From: Syncephalastrum monosporum B8922
Taxonomy: Eukaryota > Mucoromycota > Mucoromycetes > Mucorales > Syncephalastraceae
Length of the DNA: 64,000 nucleotides
Reading direction: 5' to 3'
Assembly (NCBI GenBank): GCA_000697355.1
Contig: JNEN01001217.1
Span: 186,001-250,000 of the forward strand
Part shown: positions 33,623 to 43,524 of the stretch, piece after piece
Numbering within the stretch: position 1 is the stretch's first letter
Layout of the letters: each line of letters opens with the position of its first letter
Position numbers and translations under genes: made by a program
Notes under the pieces: model-generated
The model's database searches: none
What the model saw: only the letters and a program-made list of their open reading frames with translations
What the model was told of the DNA's origin: nothing

Positions 33623-34448
33623 CTACTGGTTCTTTGCCGGTGCTGCTAGTCGATGGTGAACCATGGCCTCGATAGCATCGACCTGCTGGTCAATCGTACA
33701 TTGGCTGGTATCGAGCTCGACCGCATCATCGGCCTTTTTGAGGGGAGAGACGGTGCGCGTGCGGTCGGCCTCGTCCCGGGCAGCCAGATCCCGTGCGATG
33801 TCCTCAATCGTGTCGTTGCCGTTGCCTTTCAGCTCCTTGAACCGGCGCTGTGCTCTTGTGCGTGCATCGGCGACGATAAACACCTTGAGCTCGGCGTCTG
33901 GCAAAATGACGGTGCCAATATCACGGCCGTCCATCACCACCCCCGTGATGTGTTGCTTGTTGAATTCGAAACCAGCATAGTCGGTGCGTCGGGCGAGTGC
34001 GCGCTGCTGCTCGGCCATGGCCTGGCGCACAGACGGGTTCGACGCCACAGGGTTAATAGAACGTACAATCCGCGATTCCCGAATGGCAGTCGAGACATCT
34101 TGGCCGTCCAATTGAACCTGACCAAACGATGGAAACCGGATCTGCGCTTCCTGGCTTGCCTTTGCTACACGCTGGGTATCCTCAACGTTGATATTGTTCT
34201 GCAAGCACTTGAGCGTGACCTGTGGCGGCGGGGAAGAGTGAGGTGAGATTTATTTGCCATGGGTCGCTTACTGCTCGGTACATTGCGCCCGAGTCGATGT
34301 AGCCAAAGCCGAGTTTCTTGGCTAGTAGCTTGGCTGTCGTGCCTACAGATGGGATACGTCAAACAGGGATACGAATAACCATGCCGGTCGACGTACTCTT
34401 GCCCGAGGCTGCAGGGCCATCTATGGCAATCCGAAAAATGCGTGACAT
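33623..34448 (-). CDS. Bacterial-type cytidylate (CMP/dCMP) kinase
   Basis: Three exons: about 34448-34398, about 34340-34273 and about 34219-33623. The joined N terminus reads FRIAIDGPAASGKSTTAKLL, a P-loop of the bacterial Cmk type, followed by LGFGYIDSGAMYRAVTLKCL. Further Cmk signatures are VMDGRDIGTVILPDAELKVF, the lid ADARTRAQRR, and RDEADRTRTVSPLKKADDAV. It phosphorylates CMP or dCMP with ATP. This family is distinct from the adenylate-kinase-like UMP/CMP kinase normal in eukaryotic cytosol. No clear mitochondrial presequence is visible before the P-loop, and an in-frame stop lies just upstream of ATG 34448. The introns show it is a resident nuclear gene, not contamination. About 240 residues, usual for Cmk. 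Confidence 0.88.
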
Positions 34449-34733
34449 GAAAGGGAAAAAGCCTGTCAAAGCCCGCTGTCACCCCCACCCCCACTGTTCT
34501 CTTACTCTTTTTTGTTTGTGATTCACAGCTCAACTCGTTCGCTTGTGCGTAACAAATATCCAGCATAAAACAAGAGATGAAGCAAGATCAAATGAAACCT
34601 TATTTTATTGCACAAGTAAATATAAATAGAGTACAAAGTTGTTTTTTTTTTGTGCGTGTGCGTGTGTCTGTGTGTGTGCGGTGGCTCATGAGATCCAGGG
34701 TGGTTGAGGGTATCCGGTTTGCGTAGTGTATCA

Positions 34734-35816
34734 TCATCTCTTGTTTCCTCGGTCGTAAACGAAGAACTGTACAAAGATCTAAACAAGACCACATCCTGTA
34801 TGAGCTATTGTGCAGACACAGGCACTAATATCATATTGCATCATAGGGTTCTTACCAAAAAGTCAAAGACGAGTGTACCCACGCTGCCCACGATCCAGGA
34901 CAGGTTGATCAGGAGATAATAAGGATCGATCGAACGCAAAAAGATGGACTATTCGGCTGTTTAAAAAAATAGGCTCGATGACACTTTTTTTCTTTCTGTA
35001 GTTGCATACCATCGTAAAGAAGACGTTGCCAAGAACAGCGCATACGAACATGCCGAAACTGAGTCCTTCCGTGCTCTTTTGTCTGGCATTCTTGACAATC
35101 TGCGGTATCCGACTGCCGACATACAAAACCGCACTCGTCCAACCCAGCACCTGTGGCAAAACTCGAATGCCCTCGTTGGGTTTATCCACATTATCGGGCC
35201 GGCTGTTGTGGATGGCAAGGTAGGCCCAGCAAGAGCCGATGGTCGTCAAGCCAATAATAACAAGCGCAACCAGGTTACTAGCACAGCGCTTCGTCTTTTT
35301 CGGGGGTTCTTCGGAAGCATCCGGCGGTGTTGTCTGGTGAGAAAGAAGCGGGGCATTCTCGTCGATGAAGCTGTCTTCTTCGAGCGACGGATGTCGGTGA
35401 ATACTGCGTCGGTAGTACAAGACCTGCCAAATCAATCCCATGTCGGCCACTGTGTACCACAATGCCAAAAGGAACTTTGGTAACAAAAGAGAAAAAAAAA
35501 AAAAAAAAAGAGGATGATCAATATCGGAAACTGGGCCTGTTTTCTTCCTCATTATTTACCATCGTAGGCAAGAGGTCCTGAAGAATAACACCGGCTAGAT
35601 TAAATAGGTCGCCTGCGAGCCATATCACCAGAAACGTCATCGACAGACCGTCCCCGTTTTTGCGCTTATAGTTCACCCATAGCTGGCTATTATTCGAACC
35701 GTGAGTAAAAACTGTGGCGATCATTCGCAATAAAAAGCTTACGGTGCAAACACGATGATCCAGCATACGATAGATAAGTATCCCGAGGTTGCTGAGGCAA
35801 CAACGGAATCGGCCAT
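34734..35816 (-). CDS. PQ-loop vacuolar amino-acid transporter, Ypq/SLC66 family
   Basis: About five exons, ATG 35816 to TGA 34734-34736. Seven predicted membrane segments with two PQ-loop motifs: FAPQLWVNYKRKNGDGLS, formed across the first splice site, and SRIPQIVKNARQKSTEGLSF. Between them is a hydrophilic loop with a dileucine-type ENAPLL, a plausible vacuolar sorting signal. Yeast Ypq1-3 and human SLC66A1 export basic amino acids from the vacuole or lysosome. The last exon is best read from the acceptor tttgtacag, giving DFLFFVYDRGNKR and a stop. Using an earlier acceptor would add a repetitive tail that overlaps a polyadenylation-like AATAAA, so I reject it. Confidence 0.85.
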
Positions 35817-36119
35817 GACAAGACGATGGAGAAAAAGGAAAGGGAAAGTGAAAGGGAAAAGAAGCCGAAGTGAAAAAATAAAAAAAATCCAGAGCAAGCG
35901 TTCGTCGAATTTCATCCTTTTTGTATGTTTCACACTGCACGCTTGAAACAATGAAGCTGGGCTCCGCATGTAATTCGCAAAAACGAGGGAAAATATTTGT
36001 ACGTAACGAACATAAAAGGGGAAACATTACAAGGAAAAGAGGGAGAGCTAACGCGGGTATTCTTGGGCTTTTTTTTCCTTTCGTGTCATCATCGTCAGAC
36101 ATGACAGTACGGGTGTGTT

Positions 36120-37950
36120 TCACGGGATACGCTGCTGTAAACGGCCCGCCATCAGGTCACCCAGGAGACTTCGAAGGTACGTCTTGTAAATGTTTCGTGC
36201 GCTCGGCGGTTCACGCGCAGCATTGTAAGGCTTGTTCTTGTACGCATCCAGCTGCTTAAAGAACTCGGTATGAATAACACGCAGTGTTTCGGAGACGGTG
36301 GGAATGAGCGGGACGTTCCAGGCGTCTGTGTTCACTTGCGGCTTTACGACGATAATGTTGTCATGTTGATCTGAAGGCCACATACGGGTTTCGTCATCGA
36401 TAATGATGGGAAGCGAGTAACCCATGCCTGGGAAGGTCTTGTCGTGGAGGACACACGAAGCATATATGGACGTCAAATCTTTCGGCGGGCGGCCGGGCGC
36501 GTAGGATCGCCGGATGTGGTCATATTCAAAGCGGGCAGAGTGGAGCGGACCACGAATCCATTGACGGCGAGGGTCAATCACGGCAACAACATTCGTCACG
36601 TATTCTTCATCGCTTTTACGACGAAAGCAGAACAGGTCAGCAAAGAAAATGGAGTAGGAAAAAGAAAAAGCTTATTTAAGCTGCTTTTCATACTTACCCC
36701 AGCGAGCACACGGAGATATCAAAGAGGTTCGATGCCCATTGTAAAAACTCCTGTACGCCTTCGGTGACGACTACACGTCGCTTGTCTCGGTCTCGCAGCT
36801 CCACAAGGCGGTTTGGGTCTTAGACCAAGCAAATGTGTCAGTCAGGCGCACGTCAAATTTCTGCTGGTTCTCGTGTCACCTACATTTGTACAGATCGCGC
36901 TCCGGCACGTGACGAGGATCGTTCTCACCCACCATACGGACGAGTGTGTCATCAAGGTCAAGCACGAGTGGCAGTTTGCGCATCGTAAAGTAGCCCTCCT
37001 CAATCACATTCTTGATGAGAGGCATGATTTCCTCGCGTTTGACAAGAAAGCCAAACAAGTACCTGTGATAGGATCAGAATGAGTAGGGCCGAGGAGACGT
37101 GGTTCTGACTTTGTGTCTTCTCTTTCTTACGTTTGCTCTTTGGCGTTCTTGAAGTGCATCTCCCACAACTGGTTGTCTTCGGTTCTCATGACAATGTATG
37201 CACTCTTTCTTAAGCCATAACAATCGTGGAAGAACGGATGATCTGGTTTTACGAATACGAAGGTGGCGTTTCTTTTACTCATGATGGAATAAAAACCACG
37301 CGAAGAAGCACCCTCTACCGTATAGAGTGGCTCAAGCAAGAGACGAGGCTCCTCCTGAAGACGCTTGATTTCCTGCACTTGCAGTTCAACCGTCGCGTTG
37401 GCCTGACCATTGGGGTTTGGTCCCTTCCAGACTCTGGAGGGAATGGTGAGTTTAGGTCGCCAGGCTCTGGTGTTCACGAAGTCCCGTGTGAGCGTGAAGG
37501 CTTTAAATAAGATAGTGAGAACGGTATGTGAGCAAGACAACAGTAGAATGATAAAGTGCTTACTGGGTCGGGCGGGCTGCTGAGGAGAGCCAGTTTGAGC
37601 CGCAGGGAAAGCAGTAGCAGTAGAAGTAGAAGCAGCGACAGAGGTCGTACTAGCAGCAGCAGCGAGAGTCGTGGTATTAGCAGCACTGGCATTTATTGCA
37701 GTTGCAGCAGTAGCAGTTGTGACAGGCAAGTGGTGCTGGAAAGGCATAGGCTGCGGCGCCGGTGGCTGTCTCCGCTGAGCAGCGTCACGGGCCAGAATTA
37801 ACTGCATCGCGGCATTCAACTGCAAGGCCACCTACAACTCCAGGTTGAGCAGCTGATTCCTCTTTAAAACCTCCAATGTACCTCTCGTTCGGACGGGGGT
37901 TGCTGTGGGGCAGGTGCCTGTTCAGTATTCAAGAGATTGGAGAGATCCAT
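36120..37950 (-). CDS. FCP1-homology (HAD) CTD-phosphatase-like protein
   Basis: Exon 1 (37950 to about 37882) encodes MDLSNLLNTEQAPAPQQ. Further exons follow with borders near 37831, 37563, 37500, 37130, 37062, 36890, 36818 and 36600. The first third is Gln/Ala/Thr-rich. The catalytic domain shows LPLVLDLDDTLVRMVGEND, the DxDxT nucleophile motif of FCP/SCP phosphatases. It is followed by VTEGVQEFLQWASNLFDISV, the conserved IDPRRQWIRG block and SLPIIIDDETRMWPSDQHDN, the metal-binding acidic pair. Relatives dephosphorylate Ser residues of the RNA polymerase II C-terminal domain. No BRCT domain follows, so it is not a canonical Fcp1; it is a variant FCPH protein. Substrate unproven. Confidence 0.75.
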
Positions 37951-38355
37951 GAATGGACAACAGGAAAAGAGGAGAAAGAAAGTTGATATTTACCAATGCG
38001 TGCCTCCGCCCTTTTATACCCGTTTTCACCGCCATTTTTGAACCTGCCAAATGACCAGGTTCTACGTTATACCCAAGTAGGTGCCAATACGCCAATAATA
38101 CCACTCAGAATAGTCTTCAATAGATGTTGTTATACAGTGGTTTTACGGAGTACTTCATCGCAGGCACGCTATCGTGGTGCTCGACGTCATCCAGGGCCAA
38201 CAAAGATACATCAACAGTGAAAAGGCTTTGTAACCCCCAGGGTAGCATAAGCCTCGAATTTGTTGTGGGGCAACAAGTCCTAAAGATAACCTTTTTGTGT
38301 GTGTGCAGAGAAGAACACGCAGACAGAGATTAATTTGGATATGGGAGGTAGGGAT

Positions 38356-41128
38356 TTAGGTCCCTGAAAAGCCCTTTTGGAGCCGCTGTATTGCTTTTTC
38401 GTATAAAGTAGGAGAATGATCCATAAACATGGAGCGGGAAAATACTATCTCGGAGAACCGGGTTTCGATATCATCGCACCGGCTTAGTGTCACTGTGTGT
38501 GCCGTGCATCCATGAGACTGCCGCGCACTGGAGTTTTTGGTATGTGTTTCTGCGTCGCTGCGCTGTACGAGCTGCGGTACGGACTCGACGAGATAAACTG
38601 AGCTGGGTGGGTATAGTTTGTCTGTGCGCATATCAGCACGCATCGTCTTAATAAGCGCCCAGAACCATTGTTCGTCTTCGTCCTCTTCTTCGTCTTGCTT
38701 CTCCAAATCATGCGTCTTTTTGTTTCGATATCGGCCTAGGACCCGGTTGAAAATCTCCTCTGCGACATGGCTTTCTTCGTGCAAGCTCACAGCCACGTTC
38801 TTGAAATCCTTAAGAAGTCCCAAGCTCAGGCAGCTGACGATATCGTAACCGTGTACTACACTAGTAACGAGGCCTGATCCGCAGTAACTGCTCAGCTCGA
38901 ACGACATGACGCACGGTGGGCCATACACGAAACAGTGAATCGGGCGTCCAGCAGGCAATCCAGACGAAGCCGAAATAAGAAAGCGCCCATCGTCAGAGCG
39001 CTCGCTCCAAAGGACACCGACAAGGCTGGCCACACCACCGCCGAGAGAATGACCGCAGAGGACAAGGCCATAGTGTGGGTAGGCTTGCAGACCTTCCAAG
39101 ATGGCCCGGTACACTTTGCCTTTCTGCTTTGCAAGCAACCGCGCCGCGTCGAGCATGCCGCCATGAGCTAGGTAGGCAGCTGACTTGTCGGGGGGATTGA
39201 CCTCATCCGGGACCGAAAGGGCTTTGTAGGTGCAGGTGAGGTCGGTCAACACGTCACTTAGTCCCAGCGTGCCCCGGCAGGTCAGCACGATCGCCTCCGC
39301 CGAGTGGTCGACTGTGACATAGTGGACAAGTTCGTGAATCGAAGGGTGGTGCATTGTCAGCAGAGAGTGGTCTGTATAGCTCGACAGTAGGATATCTTGG
39401 ATGGAGACGCCCGTGTGGTGCGCAAAGACATGATGGTTGGGGTGGTGATGCGAGGACGACGGCAGAACGTGGGGTATATTGCCAATGCCGAGCATCCGCA
39501 TAAACGACTCGCCGTACGCCGCACTCGCATACTTTATAAAGCGGGCAATATTAGGGATAAGGTGCCCGGACGGGAAGGATGTGGGGCCATCTAGGGAGGG
39601 AAAAGCGGAAGTGGAGGATGGGGTGGAGGAAAAAGTGGTCGTAGTCAGGGCCTTTGTCACAGAGGCCACCGAATCGGACCGCACAATCCTTGGTCGGTGT
39701 TGTGCATGGTCGGCGCTCTTGCTGCTCATAGTCATGCACGTCGGCGTTGGTTTGCTATGTCTGTCATTGCTATCGAAATTGACCGTGGCATCGTTATTCG
39801 CTCGCCGTAGGTTGGCCGGACACGAATTGCGCTTTTTCCTGCTTGTCAACGCTCGAAGCTGGCCTTGAGGAGCACCGAAAGACGATCGCTTCGTTTTGGT
39901 CTCAGTATGGACTGCTGATCCTCGATAATCACACGCCGCACACTCGGATTTCTCGCTGCTTGTGTACTTGGTCATCTCGACCGTACTGCTCGTCACGCGT
40001 TTCGTTGTCCTTTGCTGAGCGTGATTCGTCATGTCGCTTCCATAGCGTTCGTGCCGTTCGACCTGGCTGTGTCGCATGCGTTGAGATATTGCCGAAAGCA
40101 TGAAACGTAATGATGTCGAGGAGGAGCCGTCGTGGGTGTGCCCTTTTTGCTCTTGGACACAGTACTCTGTCGAAGCCAAGACCAACTGTTTTTCTTTATC
40201 GGATAATTCGATCCACTGCGGACTACAGCGATCGTCATCGACAAGGGCCATGAATGCCTCGTTTTTCTCTTCATCGTGACGTACAACGATATATCTTGCT
40301 CGGGGCCGCTCTTGCTGGTCCTCCTGCTGAACAGGCTCAATACGTGTTGACGTTGTCGTCGTGGTCCTTTTTGTGTTTATCGTAATTTCGTACAACCGGT
40401 ACGGGGGTGCTGCATCGGATAGCTGCACGATGCAGTCCGATGACAATTGGGGGTCGGCCTGCACAAGCGCCTCGAGTTCACGTAGAATATCATCGTGCCG
40501 GCAAGACGGATATGGTTCGTCCGTTGTGTCATACTGAATGAGGCTTTGCTCGCTCGTTTCCTCATCCACTACGAGGCCCTTCCATACCACGGTGACTTTG
40601 GCCTGTTTCATCCTACGTTCGTGTGTGACATGCTGCAGGACGGCAAAGGCGGTCAGGGCCTTTGTGAGACCAGCGAGCATAGTGACTCTGCCTGCCTTGG
40701 CCAAGACAAAATCGGGGTCCTGCATAAGCTCGCGGTGCACAAGGGTGATGATAGACGCGATCGCGCGCGACGTCTCATTGGATCCAAAAAGGCCATCAAT
40801 AATACGAACCGATTCTTCCGCAGTCTATAATTGACATACAGAATAAAGTTTATGAATAAAAGGGAAACTCACATAAGCAAGTGCTGTGTTTCGTTACCTT
40901 AAAGCCGGACTTGACTGTTTGGGATGTCAGCTGCAGACCCGACAAGGCAAAGAGCTCCGCCAAAGTGAACGTGTGATGCACTATTATTATATTATTATTA
41001 TTAGGACTCGACGTCTATATGACTTTGGGTGTGGGTTGCACTGTTGATTTTTTCTGTACTTAGGGAACTCGAAAAGACCAACCGGAAGGATCGGCGCTTA
41101 ACTTTTTGTCAAACATGGAAGAGCGCAT
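38356..41128 (-). CDS. sn-1-specific diacylglycerol-lipase-like class 3 lipase (5' end uncertain)
   Basis: The main exon is 40824-38356. It starts TAEESVRIIDGLFGSNETSR and contains a disordered Ser/Thr-rich insert, then the lipase domain. The nucleophile elbow is GLVLCGHSLGGGVAS; HGYDIVSCLSLG offers the acid; MFMDHSPTLYEKA near the C terminus carries the expected catalytic His. An upstream exon (to 40898) encodes HHTFTLAELFALSGLQLTSQ. The first exon is unclear: ATGs at 41128 and 41116 give a frame ending DPSGWSFRVP, similar to expected family N termini as I recall them, but no clean donor joins it. DAG lipases release fatty acid from diacylglycerol at membranes. About 850-870 residues. Confidence 0.78.
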
Positions 41129-41558
41129 ATGGGAAAGTACAAGTCCCACTTGTCTTCTCGTTTGCCTCGCTCGTGGTGTTCTCTTTTAATGATTTTAAAA
41201 AAGAAATGACAGCCTTGATACTCAACCCACGGGCAAGCACGCTTTCAGGGGCCAACTCAGGAAAAACGAAAACAAAAAAAAGATTGATAGGGGACCGAAA
41301 AAAAAAAAAAAAGGATATAGAGTTTGGGACGTGTGCGTTACTCAAGCAGATCATTTTAACACAACAGCAATCACTGCCCTCTCTTTGTATTCTTACACAA
41401 AGCTGCATTACGAGATGTCACGCGTGCATCCCTTATAAGAACAGAAAAGCGAACATCGATCCATTTTAGCCATACAGCGTGGTACGATGAATCATGAATG
41501 AAAAAACAAAGCCAGAAGTCTTTATTACGCTTTACAAGTACAAAAACCCCCAACTGGT

Positions 41559-42664
41559 TTAGGTGTTAATGACCGTGCCGCCGTTGGGGTGGAGAACCTG
41601 ACCGCTCATAAAGGAGGAGTCATCCGAGGCGAGGAAGACGAACGCGGCTGCGATCTCGCAGGGTTGGGCCGGACGTTTGAAAGGGGGGAACGAGCCAAAC
41701 TTCTGGATCTCTTCCTGGGTGAACGTGTTGGGGATCAGAGGCGTCCACACCGGGCCGGGTGCGACGGCGTTGACACGGATGCGCCGGGGCGCGAGTTGCT
41801 GCGAGAGCGCACGGGTGAAGGAAACCACAGCACCCTTGGTAGCCGAGTAATCGACAAGATTGTCCATGCCACGGTAAGCCGCCACCGAAGCCGTGTTGAT
41901 CACAACGCCGCCTGCCACGAGATGCTTGCACACCAGTTTGGTCATGAAGATCGGCCCAAATACTTTTTTTTTTTTTTTGAAAGTGAAAAATAATAATAAT
42001 TAGCCAAAAATCAACAAATTTGTGGATATGCTCACCATTGGTGCGGAACGTGCGCTCAACCGTGTCCGCCACCAAATCCTCGACCTTGAGGACCTTGTGC
42101 TGCTCGGCAGCATTGTTGACCAGGATGTCAATACGGCCAAACTGAGCCATATGGGCATCGAGGATCTCCTGACAGTGGTGCTCATAGCCGATATCGCGTG
42201 CAATCAAGTGGATCTTGCAGTTGCTCTGTTCTTCGATGGTCGTCTTTGTATACATGGCGTCCGCATCCTCGCGCTCGTCACGGTACACAATCGTGATACC
42301 AGCCACGCCCTCCAGCGCAAACAGGGTTGCAATCGAACGTCCGATACCGCTATCAGCGCCTTTTTAAATAGAATATAAAAAAAAGTGTCAATACCGAAAC
42401 AAAGGACTTCTTCTGACAACACACACACCCTCTCTCTATGTACTTACCGGTGATCAGAGCATACTTGCCCTCGAGCTTGCCAGAGCCCTTGTAGGCACGA
42501 AACAAAGGAACGCCATCCTTGTCGAAGCCAGGCAGATGCTGAGTGACAGGCGCGGGTTTGAGCATCGAGGCCACACCGGACTTGGTATACGTCTGCTTCT
42601 GGCGCATCTCATTAAACTTGTAAACGTCCTGGGGGAGCTCGTCGTCGAAACCAATGGCAGTCAT
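41559..42664 (-). CDS. Short-chain dehydrogenase/reductase
   Basis: Three exons: 42664-42448, 42359-42036 and 41962-41559. The Rossmann nucleotide site is formed over the first splice (ALITGADSGIGRSIATLF, a TGxxxGIG-type motif). NNAA occurs in ILVNNAAEQH. The catalytic Ser-Tyr-Lys set is NTASVAAYRG, with DYSATKGA. The end GQVLHPNGGTVINT is typical. An N-terminal extension of about 50 residues (PGFDKDGVPLFRAYKGSGKL) matches the YhdF/YhxC-like subgroup common in bacteria and fungi, often stress-linked. The substrate is unknown; NADP(H) or NAD(H) use cannot be decided. A TATA box lies at 42758-42766 and a GAGT repeat at about 42675-42700, between it and the start. Confidence 0.87.
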
Positions 42665-42757
42665 GGTATAGTATTGAGTGAGTGAGTGAGTGAGAGTGAG
42701 TGTGTAAGGGCTTAAAGCTTGTCGAAACGATGCCTCTCATCGTGGTCAGAGGCAACC

Positions 42758-42766
42758 CTTTATATA
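42758..42766 (-). promoter_or_regulatory. TATA box of the short-chain dehydrogenase gene
   Basis: On the minus strand TATATAAAG about 95 bp upstream of ATG 42664. A strong TATA box in this compact genome suggests regulated rather than constant expression; that is inference. Confidence 0.5.
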
Positions 42767-43524
42767 CCTCTTCGATGAGGCTATTGTGGTCACGGCTGAC
42801 ATCCCCATATACACTCTCTTTCTTCACTTGTTCCTTTTACTTGCATGCATGGGCTTTGGTCGAAACAGGCATGCCTCTTTAAAATCAAGCTTTGTTAATA
42901 CTAAACATCCCCTTTAAACCGTCCGTGGTTCTCAATGTCACACAGGGTTCAGCAGGTTAGGAAAACGACTGCTTAAGATCATGCTGTTTGCTTGTTTGTG
43001 GTCACCGCGTAACCAGTGGACCCTGGATCGGTTTATTTTTTCGCTTTCGGGCTGAATTATCAGTTATTCTCGCTCGACGCATGTGTTCCACAGAGACCGT
43101 GTGTTCTGATTGCACACGTTTCAACAATGACACACAGAGGTGGAACTCTACGAATGGTGCTACTCCCAACCATGGAGAAAATGATTAAATGACATGGGAC
43201 GTCATGATAATTATTTCTTTTCCAACATAGACAAGCCAAATTTGTTGAAGAAAATAATAGTATATTCTCAAAATAAATGGTTCTGCTGCTCCAAGCACGC
43301 CAGCCACGTTTCATGCAATGCAACGGTGCTATGTACATGTAAATACCATTGATTCATGCCACTGTATCGAGCGGTATCTGCTGCCGCCGCTGAGCATGCT
43401 CGGTGAAGAGGACCCCTTCCCTTCCCACAGCACCGGTTTCAGATAATTTTACATGGCTTTACGGTAGAAAGGACATGGCGAACGCGACGACTGGGGTCCA
43501 TTCGCTTCTTGTTCTTTTAGAGTC
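42767..43524. other. Divergent promoter region
   Basis: Separates the dehydrogenase from the Slm1-like gene. No additional gene is recognised. Confidence 0.5.

Noticed and set aside
34523..34733. Longer C terminus for the PQ-loop transporter ending in His/Thr repeats
   Set aside because: It needs an earlier acceptor and runs through an AC repeat and an AATAAA-like signal; the later acceptor gives a normal family C terminus.
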